Below, piece by piece: positions 24,876 to 33,106 of a stretch of 64,000 nucleotides of DNA. Below the pieces are notes generated by a model. The model ran no database searches. It was not told where the DNA came from and saw nothing but the letters and a program-made list of their open reading frames with translations. The position numbers and the translations under genes are program-made. The stretch is taken from contig MHAZ01000019.1 of NCBI GenBank assembly GCA_001803165.1, positions 248,001 to 312,000 on the forward strand, written 5' to 3'. The stretch's first letter is position 1; each line of letters begins with the position of its first letter. Source of the DNA: Stygiobacter sp. RIFOXYC2_FULL_38_25 (GTDB lineage Bacteria > Bacteroidota > Ignavibacteria > Ignavibacteriales > Melioribacteraceae).

Positions 24876-26354
24876 ATGATATTTGATGAAATTGTCCTCT
24901 TCGCTTACATAATTTCTCTCAGTATTATTCTTGTCTTTGGCAGCCACGGTTTCATTATGATGTTTTATCATCACAAGTACAGAAAGAATATTCCTCGTCC
25001 CGGCGCTGATAAAGAAGAAGAAATTGTTACAATACAATTGCCGATGTACAATGAAATGTATGTTGTGGAAAGACTAATTGATTCCGTTTGCGAAATTGAT
25101 TACCCGAAAGACAAACTTGAAATTCAAGTGCTGGATGATTCTACTGACGAAACTGTTGATGTAGTTGCCAAACTTGTAAAGGCAAAACAAGACCTCGGAT
25201 TCGACATACAGCATGTTCGCAGAACAAACCGCGAAGGTTTCAAAGCCGGTGCATTGAAAGAAGGAATGAAATCTGCCAAGGGTAAATACATTGCAATCTT
25301 CGATGCTGATTTTATTCCAAGGAAAGATTTTTTACGCAATACGCTCCGCTATTTCACTACAGATAAAATCGGTTTAGTTCAAACCCGATGGGAACATTTG
25401 AATGAAGATTATTCAATACTCACAAAAATTCAAGCCTTGGCGCTTAACGGGCATTTTGTAATAGAGCAAACCGTTCGTAACAAATCCGGTTTCTTTATTC
25501 AGTTCAATGGAACCGGCGGAGTTTGGTTGAAAGAATGTATTGAAGATGCCGGGAACTGGAACGCCGATACGCTTACGGAAGATCTTGATTTAAGTTACCG
25601 CGCCCAGTTGCGTGGTTGGAAATTTGTTTACTTGCGTGACTTTACTACTCCGGCTGAATTACCGGCAGAAATGAACGCGCTTAAAGCACAGCAGTTCCGC
25701 TGGACAAAAGGTGCTATTGAAACAAGCAAAAAATTACTTCCGTTAGTTTGGAAAGGAAATATTCCGTTACGTGTAAAACTACAGGCTACGTTTAATCTAA
25801 CCAACAACTTGGTTTTTCCTTTTACACTTCTTGCCGGAATTTTAAATGTTCCGTTAATCTTTATTAAGAACGCCGGACCATACTGGAACTTCTTCAACTT
25901 CATGGCAATTTTTATCGTGGCTTTTATCAGCACATTTTTGTTTTATCTCTTTGCTCAAAAAGATGTTCACCACGATTGGCGTAAAAAAATTGCGCTCTTC
26001 CCTCTTTTCATGGCTGGCAGTATGGGCTTCACCTTGAATAATACCCGCGCTGTTGTAGAAGGATTGATGAGCAGAAAAAGTGAATTTGTACGCACACCAA
26101 AGTTTAAGGTGGAAAAGAAATCCGATCAGCTTTCATCCGGGAAAAATATTTATCTGGCTAAAACCAAAATTCAGCCATCAACTTACATTGAGTTATTACT
26201 TGCCGCTTATTGTTTAATTGGGGTTGGGGCAGCTGTTTATTTTATGGAGATTGCCGCTATTCCATTTCAGTTGATGTTTTTCTTTGGATTTGCTACGGTT
26301 TCATTAATGTCGCTAAGGCAAGCTTATTTGAAACGAAAACAATTGGCAGAGTAA
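24876..26354 (+). CDS. Membrane glycosyltransferase family 2 (cellulose-synthase/CsbB-like)
   Basis: This 492-residue processive-type GT-A glycosyltransferase has an N-terminal transmembrane helix (9-30). The catalytic domain carries the motifs VLDDSTD, DADF, EDLDLSYRAQLRGW and QQFRW (the QxxRW acceptor motif). Four C-terminal hydrophobic helices follow, with another pair near the end. Such enzymes transfer sugars from nucleotide donors to a lipid or growing polysaccharide at the cytoplasmic membrane. The product is unknown; glycolipid or exopolysaccharide synthesis is likely. The TPR gene follows 5 bp after the stop. Confidence 0.9.
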   Translation: MIFDEIVLFAYIISLSIILVFGSHGFIMMFYHHKYRKNIPRPGADKEEEIVTIQLPMYNEMYVVERLIDSVCEIDYPKDKLEIQVLDDSTDETVDVVAKLVKAKQDLGFDIQHVRRTNREGFKAGALKEGMKSAKGKYIAIFDADFIPRKDFLRNTLRYFTTDKIGLVQTRWEHLNEDYSILTKIQALALNGHFVIEQTVRNKSGFFIQFNGTGGVWLKECIEDAGNWNADTLTEDLDLSYRAQLRGWKFVYLRDFTTPAELPAEMNALKAQQFRWTKGAIETSKKLLPLVWKGNIPLRVKLQATFNLTNNLVFPFTLLAGILNVPLIFIKNAGPYWNFFNFMAIFIVAFISTFLFYLFAQKDVHHDWRKKIALFPLFMAGSMGFTLNNTRAVVEGLMSRKSEFVRTPKFKVEKKSDQLSSGKNIYLAKTKIQPSTYIELLLAAYCLIGVGAAVYFMEIAAIPFQLMFFFGFATVSLMSLRQAYLKRKQLAE

Positions 26355-26359
26355 GTTCG

Positions 26360-27025
26360 TTGAAGAAAGATTTATCTGCGGAAAAAATAAAACTTATCTA
26401 CGAGTTCAATCAAAACTCGCCGTTATTTGCTCGTGTAGCTGCTGCCGAAATTGAAAACGGAAATTACTTAGAAGCCATTAAAATTTTAGATGATGGAATT
26501 GATATCTATCCGAACTATCCAACCGGATTTTTAGTTTTATCTATTGCAAAAGCTTATGAAGGAAAAGAAGAAGAAGCTAAAATTGTAGCCAAAGTAGGCG
26601 CTGATTTAATTGGAGACGGCAAAACTCTTTCTGCTTACGAAAAGAAAATTGCTGAAATCATCCATGAAAGAAATTCCATTAACGAAGTATTAAGACCGTC
26701 TTTTGTTGAAGAGAAAAAAGAAGTTACAGTTTCGGAGGAAGACCTTGCGCTTGAAGACAAATTGGATCTTCTTGCAAAGAAGTTGAGCAAAGCCAAAATT
26801 ATTCCTAAAGAAGATGTTGCTGAAAGTCCGGCAAGTGTTCCGGAGTTTACCGGCAAAAAGATTATCTCTGAAACGCTCGCGGAAATTCATATCAAACAAA
26901 AAAACTTTGCCGAAGCCATTATAATGTATGAAGAACTGTTGAGCCAAAAACCGGAAAAGGTAGAATATTACTTGCAGCGTATTTCCGATATTAGAACTAT
27001 GATGCCTGATGAAACACAGCTTTAG
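26360..27025 (+). CDS. Tetratricopeptide-repeat protein
   Basis: Starting from TTG at 26360 (5 bp after the glycosyltransferase stop), this is a 221-residue cytoplasmic protein. It has TPR helices at about residues 10-70 (FARVAAAEIENGNYLEAIKI, YPNYPTGFLVLSIAKAYEGK), a charged linker, and a last TPR near 170-215 (HIKQKNFAEAIIMYEELLSQ). The frame is open further upstream (ATG at 26210), but that part lies inside the glycosyltransferase gene and is hydrophobic nonsense. It is probably a scaffold for the neighbouring enzyme (inference). Confidence 0.75.
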   Translation: MKKDLSAEKIKLIYEFNQNSPLFARVAAAEIENGNYLEAIKILDDGIDIYPNYPTGFLVLSIAKAYEGKEEEAKIVAKVGADLIGDGKTLSAYEKKIAEIIHERNSINEVLRPSFVEEKKEVTVSEEDLALEDKLDLLAKKLSKAKIIPKEDVAESPASVPEFTGKKIISETLAEIHIKQKNFAEAIIMYEELLSQKPEKVEYYLQRISDIRTMMPDETQL

Positions 27026-27063
27026 TATACCACCTTCATTGCAAAATTCTCCTCTAAATTTTC

Positions 27064-27669
27064 ATGAGTAATCCCGTCAAACTCCCAATAGAATTTTACA
27101 ACCGGGAAGTTAAATCCGTAGCAAAATCTTTACTCGGTAAAATATTCGTTCGTAGAAATGATGATTTAGTTATGAGCGGAATAATTGTTGAAGTTGAAGC
27201 CTACAATGGCAAAGGTGATGAAGCTTCCCACTCCTTCAACGGCATGACTAAGCGCAACGAAATTATGTTTGGGAGAGCCGGGCACCTTTATGTTTACTTC
27301 ACTTACGGAATGCATTTCTGCGCAAACGTTGTAACCGGCAAAGAAGGCTTCGGCGCCGCTGTTTTAATACGCGCTATTGAACCAATTGATGGAATTTCTA
27401 CACTTGCGAAGAACAGGTTTTTCAAAGAAAATATTTCACATAAAGAATTGATAAATCTTTGTAACGGACCGGCAAAAATTTGCCAAGCGTTTAGTATAAT
27501 TCGAGAACAAAATGGAATTAACCTAAGCGGTGATGAAATTTATATTCTCGATGCACCTGAAATTCCGACAAGTAAAATTGTTTCTACGCCAAGAATCGGG
27601 ATTAAAAAATCTATAGATTTGCTCTGGCGCTATTACATAAAAGATAATCCATTCGTCTCAAAGAAATGA
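27064..27669 (+). CDS. DNA-3-methyladenine glycosylase (AAG/MPG family)
   Basis: This 201-residue protein belongs to the alkyladenine DNA glycosylase fold. It excises 3-methyladenine, hypoxanthine and related lesions to start base-excision repair. Motifs are SLLGKIFVRR, the catalytic-Glu region GIIVEVEAYNGKGDEASHSF, the RAGHLYVYFTYGMHFCANVV block and the CNGPAKICQAFSI region. Length is normal. Its stop overlaps the start of the next gene (ATGA), so the two are translated together although unrelated in function. Confidence 0.93.
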   Translation: MSNPVKLPIEFYNREVKSVAKSLLGKIFVRRNDDLVMSGIIVEVEAYNGKGDEASHSFNGMTKRNEIMFGRAGHLYVYFTYGMHFCANVVTGKEGFGAAVLIRAIEPIDGISTLAKNRFFKENISHKELINLCNGPAKICQAFSIIREQNGINLSGDEIYILDAPEIPTSKIVSTPRIGIKKSIDLLWRYYIKDNPFVSKK

Positions 27670-28694
27670 ATTCATTGAAAAACATTTTAATTGTCCGCAC
27701 AGATAGAATTGGCGATGTTGTTCTTTCACTTCCCCTTGCCGCCATTCTCAGGAAGCACTTTCCCGGTGTGCGCATTTCATTTCTTGTTAGAGATTACACC
27801 GCCCCTCTAATTAAGAACAACAAATTTGTTGATGAAGTGCTTATTCTCTCTGAGAAGAACGGCAAGCCGCAAATAGCTAAAAACGTTGCCGCTCTAAAGA
27901 ACAAGTTCGATGCTTGCATAGCAGCATTCCCGACATATCCAATTGCGTTAATACTTTTTCTTGCCGGAATTAGAAACAGAATCGGAAGCGGCTACCGCTG
28001 GTATTCATTTCTCTTCAATAAAAAAGTTTTTGAACACAGAAAGTATGGCGAGCGGCACGAATTGGAATATAACGTGCGTCTTCTTCAGCAGCTTGGCATT
28101 AACGAAGAAGTAAATCCGAATAATGCTGAGTTTGGAATCCAGATTGATCAATCAACAAATGAAAAAGTAGAAAGAAAACTGAATTCCCTTGGCTGGAATG
28201 GCGAAAAGAAATTAATTGTTGTTCATCCGGGAAGCGGCGGAAGCGCAATTGATCTGCCGAAAGAAAAAATGAAACTGCTCGTTAAAAATATTTCTAACGA
28301 AACAGATTCTGTGCTTATTATCACCGGCAGTAAGACTGAAGAGGAACTTTGCAATTCATATGTTGTAAGCAAAAAAGTAATTAACACAGCAGGCATGTTC
28401 AACTTAGAAGAACTTATAGCATTGATTAGTAACGCAAACATATTGATTGCAAACTCAACCGGACCAATTCACATTGCAGCGGCACTGGGAAAGGATGTAA
28501 TTGGCTTCTATCCGAAGTTTGCTGCGGTTTCTCCAAAACGTTGGGGACCATACTCAAGCAAAGCTAAAATCTTTCAGCCGATTATTTGTGATGGTGAATG
28601 TTCCCGGGATAAATGCCAAAAACTTAATTGTATGAACAGCATAGAAATTGATGAAGTTTTTTCTGTAGTAAAAGAAATTTTGAAGAGGAACTAA
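27666..28694 (+). CDS. Glycosyltransferase family 9 (heptosyltransferase-like)
   Basis: This 342-residue ADP-heptose:LPS heptosyltransferase-like GT-B enzyme probably adds a core sugar to lipopolysaccharide on the inner face of the membrane. It shows the N-terminal RTDRIGDVVLSLPLAAILR motif and the donor-site motifs VVHPGSGGSAIDLP and LIANSTGPIHIAAALGK. The C-terminus contains a small Cys cluster (CDGECSRDKCQKLNC) of a kind seen in this family. ATGA overlap with the glycosylase gene; the next gene starts 1 bp after its stop. Confidence 0.9.
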   Translation: MNSLKNILIVRTDRIGDVVLSLPLAAILRKHFPGVRISFLVRDYTAPLIKNNKFVDEVLILSEKNGKPQIAKNVAALKNKFDACIAAFPTYPIALILFLAGIRNRIGSGYRWYSFLFNKKVFEHRKYGERHELEYNVRLLQQLGINEEVNPNNAEFGIQIDQSTNEKVERKLNSLGWNGEKKLIVVHPGSGGSAIDLPKEKMKLLVKNISNETDSVLIITGSKTEEELCNSYVVSKKVINTAGMFNLEELIALISNANILIANSTGPIHIAAALGKDVIGFYPKFAAVSPKRWGPYSSKAKIFQPIICDGECSRDKCQKLNCMNSIEIDEVFSVVKEILKRN

Positions 28695-28695
28695 T

Positions 28696-29496
28696 ATGAA
28701 CTCTAAACTCAAAATCTTGATCATGCACTTGCTCTTAATCTTAATCTCCTTTTCATCGGGATATTATGCCCAAAAGAAAGATGACTTCCGCAAGATTGAA
28801 AACAAATCCTTTAAGGTTGGCGAGAAACTCACTTTCGATGTTAACTATGGCTTTATTACTGCCGGTGTTGCGGAGTATAACATTCCGAAAGTGATGAAGC
28901 TTGCCGGGCGTGATGTTTACCAAATTACGTTTGGTGTTAATACTGTCTCCACTTTTGATGCTTTGTACAAAGTACGCGACCGCTACGAAACTTATGTTGA
29001 TGTTGAAGGTTTATTCCCCTGGAGATTTGAACAGCATATCCGCGAAGGAAAATACTCACGGGATTTCTCCGCATTCTTCGATCAGAGGAAAGGAAAAGCA
29101 AGAACTTCGGAAGGTGCGTATGAAATTCCCAAGTATGTAAATGATATAGTTTCCGCATTCTACTTTGCCCGTACCATTGATTTTTCGAAAATGAAGAAAG
29201 GGGAAAGCGTACATCTCGAGAATTTCTACAAGGATAAGACTTATCCGCTTGATGTTGTTTACAAAGGAAAAGAAACTGTTAGTGTTAAAGCCGGAACTTT
29301 CGACTGCATAATTCTCGAACCGGAAATTAAAGAAGGTGGTTTGTTTAAAAGTGAAGGCAATGTTGTAATTTGGCTTTCGAATGACGTTTGTAGAATTCCG
29401 GTAAAAGTGAAAACTAAAATTATTATTGGCTCTATTGATGCCGAACTAACCGGTTACAGCGGACTTGCCGGTGAGTTGAAATCGAAAAGAAAATAG
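28696..29496 (+). CDS. DUF3108-family periplasmic protein
   Basis: This 266-residue protein has a signal peptide (1-25) followed by the DUF3108 beta-rich domain: FKVGEKLTFDVNYGFITAGV, YKVRDRYETYVDVEGLFPWR, then VKAGTFDCIILEPEIKEGGL and VVIWLSNDVCRIPVKVKTKI. The fold resembles periplasmic lipid-binding or LolA-like half-barrels, but the role is not established. It is coupled to the family 9 glycosyltransferase gene (1-bp gap), consistent with outer-membrane biogenesis. Confidence 0.85.
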   Translation: MNSKLKILIMHLLLILISFSSGYYAQKKDDFRKIENKSFKVGEKLTFDVNYGFITAGVAEYNIPKVMKLAGRDVYQITFGVNTVSTFDALYKVRDRYETYVDVEGLFPWRFEQHIREGKYSRDFSAFFDQRKGKARTSEGAYEIPKYVNDIVSAFYFARTIDFSKMKKGESVHLENFYKDKTYPLDVVYKGKETVSVKAGTFDCIILEPEIKEGGLFKSEGNVVIWLSNDVCRIPVKVKTKIIIGSIDAELTGYSGLAGELKSKRK

Positions 29497-29509
29497 AAGC
29501 ACTATATTT

Positions 29510-29695
29510 TTAGTTAATCACTTTCTTTTTGGATAAGTAAAAAGTCAGTCCGGCAGCAATTCCTATTCCCAAATAGAGGGGCTTTATAGTATTCAGTTTT
29601 CCTTCAAAGATTAAGATCATTGTAAATATTACTATGTAACTATTAGCGGCAATCAACACAAAATTTAGTAAGTGATTAAGATTTACTTTTGACAT
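29510..29695 (-). CDS. Small two-helix membrane protein
   Basis: This 61-residue protein has two predicted transmembrane helices (about 9-28 and 38-53) and a basic tail (SKKKVIN). It is the last of three closely spaced minus-strand membrane-protein genes (30690-29510) with gaps of 12-15 bp. The minus-strand sequence before the ATG has GGGAGGAC. I do not recognise the family. Confidence 0.6.
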   Translation of the reverse strand: MSKVNLNHLLNFVLIAANSYIVIFTMILIFEGKLNTIKPLYLGIGIAAGLTFYLSKKKVIN

Positions 29696-29707
29696 ATGTC
29701 CTCCCTT

Positions 29708-30298
29708 TTAACTGTAAATCAAATTTAGCAACATCACAGCAACATTAAAGAATAGCAAGACAAGCAAATAGTAGAAACCAGGTATTGTTTTAATAGGCTT
29801 ACCATTTCTTAAATGTTTCTGAATTCCAAAACCCAAAACCAACAATAAAATAATTGCCATCACATAGATGCTGTAAAGCGGTGTTATAAGTCTGGCAAAA
29901 AATTTCGACCAGAAAATTTCAATAGTGAATACAGCAAATAATAGAATTGTAATCAAAAGTTTTTTTCGATTGACGATATCCTCAACTTCAGATATATCCT
30001 TTTTCTTCCGAAATGCTGTCACTCCAAATAATACTCCAAGAATACCTGTAAGTACCAGAATTGTTATTTCATAAGTAATATTATTTCTGAAAACAGAATT
30101 TGCAACTGCACTTCCTAAAACTACCGGCAATATCCAGGACAAGTCTCTAAGGGTGTCGTCCTTTTTAAGATAGTTTGCAAATTTTGCTTCTGTGTTTCTT
30201 TCTTTTATAAACCTCCACCCCAAATAGAAAGTACGCGCTATTAAAAAGAGCAGGTAAATCCCAGCTGCTACTAAGATCCGAACTATAACTGCTTTCAT
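29708..30298 (-). CDS. Integral membrane protein of unknown function
   Basis: This 196-residue protein has about five transmembrane segments (near residues 7-28, 55-70, 75-95, 113-132, 138-156 and 172-194; one may be membrane-associated only) and Lys/Arg-rich cytoplasmic loops (FRKKKDISEVEDIVNRKK). It is the middle gene of a three-gene membrane set. No recognisable motif. Confidence 0.6.
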   Translation of the reverse strand: MKAVIVRILVAAGIYLLFLIARTFYLGWRFIKERNTEAKFANYLKKDDTLRDLSWILPVVLGSAVANSVFRNNITYEITILVLTGILGVLFGVTAFRKKKDISEVEDIVNRKKLLITILLFAVFTIEIFWSKFFARLITPLYSIYVMAIILLLVLGFGIQKHLRNGKPIKTIPGFYYLLVLLFFNVAVMLLNLIYS

Positions 30299-30312
30299 TT
30301 TCGTTTTTCTTG

Positions 30313-30690
30313 TTAACTAATTATTCCGCTTAACAATACTGTGTAAACTCCTATAACAATCGAAATACCCAGAATAGATAACGTTCTAAAGAACCTTCTA
30401 AGCGTTAAGTTTTCAATCCGCTTGTTCATTAAATAGAAAAAAATAGGCACCCAGAACGGAGAGAGTACATCAAGAATAATTGCTATGCCGGCAAGCAACG
30501 GAAGCTTTTCTGAAAAATCTAAAAGCACTATACTGTTAATCATGCAAAGTGTAAAAGTTATTAAAACACCAAGCGCCGTGTAATGATCGAAGATTGCCCG
30601 GTAATTACTGAATTTTTTTTTGCGCATCAAAAAGAAGAGCACGGCTACAAAGGCAAAAAGAAAAGAGATTTCGAGAAGTAGTAGAATCAT
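30313..30690 (-). CDS. Integral membrane protein of unknown function
   Basis: This 125-residue protein has four hydrophobic helices (about 2-21, 38-55, 62-82, 102-123). The frame is open from an ATG at 30705, but GGGAGG lies just upstream of the ATG at 30690 at good spacing and overlaps the first codons of the longer form, so I chose 30690. It heads the three-gene membrane set, and its promoter must lie in the divergent gap before 30818. No family recognised. Confidence 0.6.
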   Translation of the reverse strand: MILLLLEISFLFAFVAVLFFLMRKKKFSNYRAIFDHYTALGVLITFTLCMINSIVLLDFSEKLPLLAGIAIILDVLSPFWVPIFFYLMNKRIENLTLRRFFRTLSILGISIVIGVYTVLLSGIIS

Positions 30691-30817
30691 ATATCCTCCC
30701 ATCATGTTATAAACTCTATTTCAATTAAACAATTCTGGTTCAATTTGTCAAGAAATAATTTCTTCGAATTAGATACTTTTAGCAAGTCACTCCCCTTTTT
30801 TATAATTTAGAATTACT

Positions 30818-31771
30818 ATGACTGAAGACTTTAACAACCAAACACCGACTCAAGAACCAAAGCCTCAACCATTTAGCACTATTCAGCCGGCTACGGCAGC
30901 TTTTATTGCTTTGATTGGTATTTTTATCACTTATCAGGTTGGCGGCGCAATTTTGACACTATTAATATTCGGCTTAGATTTTCAGAAAGCCGATGTAAAC
31001 CAGATGCGCCTGCTAACAATGGGCGGACAAATTATGCTAATGCTTCTGCCTACGCTAATATTTGCACGTTTCGTTTATCCGCTCAACACCACTCAAATGC
31101 TTCGGGTCCGCTTTCCAAATCTTAAGGAAATTGGAATTTTCATTCTCGGTTTGATAATTCTAACCCCGCTGCTGCAATCTTACCTGTTCTTGCAGAATGT
31201 TCTTCTTGAAACGGTCTCGAATTACTCTCCTATCCTAAAAAAAGCAATGAACATGCTTGATGAACTTGATAAGATGATAGAGCAGACTTACGGCGAACTC
31301 TTAAAAGCAACTTCGCTGTTCGAAGCTTCCTTTGTAATTTTTGTAGTTGCCGTAATTCCGGCTGTCTGCGAAGAAGTTCTCTTCCGTGGCTTTGTTCAGA
31401 AAAGTTTTGAGCAGAAATTTAAACCTTACTTCAGCATTTTTATTACTTCACTTTTCTTTGGCTTATATCATTTTAATCCTTACGGATTAGTGGCTTTAAT
31501 TGCACTTGGATTTTACTTCGGCTATGCCGCTTATGTCAGCAATTCTATTTTCATTCCGATGGTACTTCACTTTATAAATAATTTTCTTGCCGTTCTGGCT
31601 TTCATGGTTCTCGGCAGCGATGAACTGATGGGCACAAATGTTAAGCATGATGGTTCCGTAACAGCTCAAATTTTTGTCCTTCTAATATCTGCTCTTTTGT
31701 TTGCCGGATTTATCATTTACTTGAAGAGAAATTATTCTAAGTTTGCTACAGTAAAGGGAGACAACCCATGA
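30818..31771 (+). CDS. CPBP-family intramembrane metalloprotease
   Basis: This 317-residue polytopic protein has a Pro/Gln-rich cytoplasmic head and about seven transmembrane helices. The Rce1/Abi motif CEEVLFRGFVQKSF near residue 188 is present, with the later conserved blocks FFGLYHFNPYGLVALIALGF and VLHFINNFLAVL, where the His residues complete the zinc site. Family roles range from prenyl-protein processing to bacteriocin immunity; here it is unknown. Its stop overlaps the start of the zinc-ribbon gene (ATGA). Confidence 0.88.
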   Translation: MTEDFNNQTPTQEPKPQPFSTIQPATAAFIALIGIFITYQVGGAILTLLIFGLDFQKADVNQMRLLTMGGQIMLMLLPTLIFARFVYPLNTTQMLRVRFPNLKEIGIFILGLIILTPLLQSYLFLQNVLLETVSNYSPILKKAMNMLDELDKMIEQTYGELLKATSLFEASFVIFVVAVIPAVCEEVLFRGFVQKSFEQKFKPYFSIFITSLFFGLYHFNPYGLVALIALGFYFGYAAYVSNSIFIPMVLHFINNFLAVLAFMVLGSDELMGTNVKHDGSVTAQIFVLLISALLFAGFIIYLKRNYSKFATVKGDNP

Positions 31772-32145
31772 TCTGTCCAAATTGTGAAGCCGAATACGTT
31801 GAGGGAATAACTACTTGTTCCGATTGCGGAACCACATTAATCCCCAACGATCAATTTGTTAAGAAGCCGGACGAAGTAATTTCGCTTGAGGATTGGGTAG
31901 TGGTTCACTCAACTCAGGATATTATTGAAGCCGAGATGCTTAAATCAAATCTTAGCGGTGCAGGAATTAACGCTTTTATCTTTTCCAAAGAAGATAGGAT
32001 GCGCTTAAACCTTTCCTACGTTGGCTCTGCACCTATAAAACTTTTTGTTAGAGTTGAGAACTATGATGATGCTATGCAGATTATAAACCAAATTAATAAT
32101 GAAGAAATTAAGGATGACGAGGCTGATGGCAAAACAGATGAGTAA
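31768..32145 (+). CDS. Zinc-ribbon plus DUF2007 putative signal-transducing protein
   Basis: This 125-residue protein has an N-terminal zinc ribbon with Cys3, Cys6, Cys17 and Cys20 (CPNC...CSDC). The DUF2007 domain follows at about residues 45-110 (VHSTQDIIEAEMLKSNLSGA, then IKLFVRVENYDDAMQII). An acidic tail ends it. DUF2007 domains resemble the PII/GlnB fold and bind unknown partners. It overlaps both the CPBP gene upstream and cdsA downstream, so the three form one translationally coupled run. Confidence 0.85.
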   Translation: MICPNCEAEYVEGITTCSDCGTTLIPNDQFVKKPDEVISLEDWVVVHSTQDIIEAEMLKSNLSGAGINAFIFSKEDRMRLNLSYVGSAPIKLFVRVENYDDAMQIINQINNEEIKDDEADGKTDE

Positions 32146-32953
32146 TTTGGTTTCCCGCGTATTGGTTGCATTAGTAGGCATTCCTCTTATTGTTGCGCTC
32201 TGTTTAATCGGCAAAATACCATTTCTGATTTTTGTGTTGCTTATCGGCTTACTTGCCTTTAATGAATTCTCCGGAATGATGAAGAATAAAAATTCTTACA
32301 CGAATAGAATTATCGGCTCACTTTCCGTACTTCTCATAATCCTAAATGAATATTCCAATTTTATTGAGTATCACATTTTCTTTGTCATGATAATTCTTGT
32401 TTTACTTTTAAGTGAACTATTTAGAGATAAATCTTCTGCGATTAATAATATTGGCTCAACACTACTGGGCATTTTCTACATCGGCTTTTTTGCTGCTTCT
32501 ATTCTAAATGTGCGCGAGTTTTACAATGCATCGGCGTTCACTTATTCTCAAGGCGGATATTTAATTCTATCAATTCTTGTTTCAATTTGGCTTTGTGATT
32601 CCGCCGCGTACTTTATCGGCAGCGCATACGGTTTGCACAAACTTATGCCTCGTGTTAGCCCTAAAAAAAGCTGGGAAGGAGCCGTTGCCGGTTTTGTATT
32701 TGCTGTAATTGGAATGATTGCCGCAAAATCTCTTGTGCTTGAGTTTCTTACAACTGTACAAGCACTTGTTATTGGAATTATTGTTGGATTGTTCGGGCAG
32801 ATTGGAGATTTGGTAGAAAGCTTAATCAAACGGGATGCAAACGTAAAAGATTCATCAGCCATCATTCCGGGTCACGGCGGAATTTTTGACCGCTTCGATT
32901 CACTTCTTTTCGCTTCACCAATAGTATATTTGTACCTACGATTGATAAGTTAA
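32126..32953 (+). CDS. cdsA: Phosphatidate cytidylyltransferase (CDP-diglyceride synthase)
   Basis: This roughly 275-residue integral membrane enzyme makes CDP-diacylglycerol from CTP and phosphatidic acid, the branch point of phospholipid synthesis. It has about eight transmembrane helices and the signature KRDANVKDSSAIIPGHGGIF followed by DRFDSL near the C-terminus. The start is uncertain: the frame opens at 32099, GACGAGG precedes the ATG at 32126, and an ATG at 32138 gives the more typical family N-terminus MSNLVSRVLVAL. All of these overlap the DUF2007 gene. Confidence 0.92.
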   Translation: MAKQMSNLVSRVLVALVGIPLIVALCLIGKIPFLIFVLLIGLLAFNEFSGMMKNKNSYTNRIIGSLSVLLIILNEYSNFIEYHIFFVMIILVLLLSELFRDKSSAINNIGSTLLGIFYIGFFAASILNVREFYNASAFTYSQGGYLILSILVSIWLCDSAAYFIGSAYGLHKLMPRVSPKKSWEGAVAGFVFAVIGMIAAKSLVLEFLTTVQALVIGIIVGLFGQIGDLVESLIKRDANVKDSSAIIPGHGGIFDRFDSLLFASPIVYLYLRLIS

Positions 32954-32983
32954 TTTCACAATAATTCTTACTCTTGCTCATAC

Positions 32984-33044
32984 CCGCTTCGACTCGCGTC
33001 TTCAGTGAGACGAGATCTTAATCTCAAATTAGGGAGATTAAGAT
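32984..33044 (+). repeat. REP-like palindromic sequence and perfect hairpin between cdsA and rimO
   Basis: CCCGCTTCGACTCGCG (starting at 32984) continuing to TTCAGTGAGACGAG (ending at 33014) resembles 51079-51111. It is followed by a perfect 11-bp inverted repeat, ATCTTAATCTC (33015-33025) / GAGATTAAGAT (33034-33044). No T run follows, so it is not a standard terminator. Confidence 0.55.
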
Positions 33045-33106
33045 TACGAGTACGATCAAGATAATAATACATTCAAGTAAATAATTTAGAAAGTACAATC
33101 TCGTTT

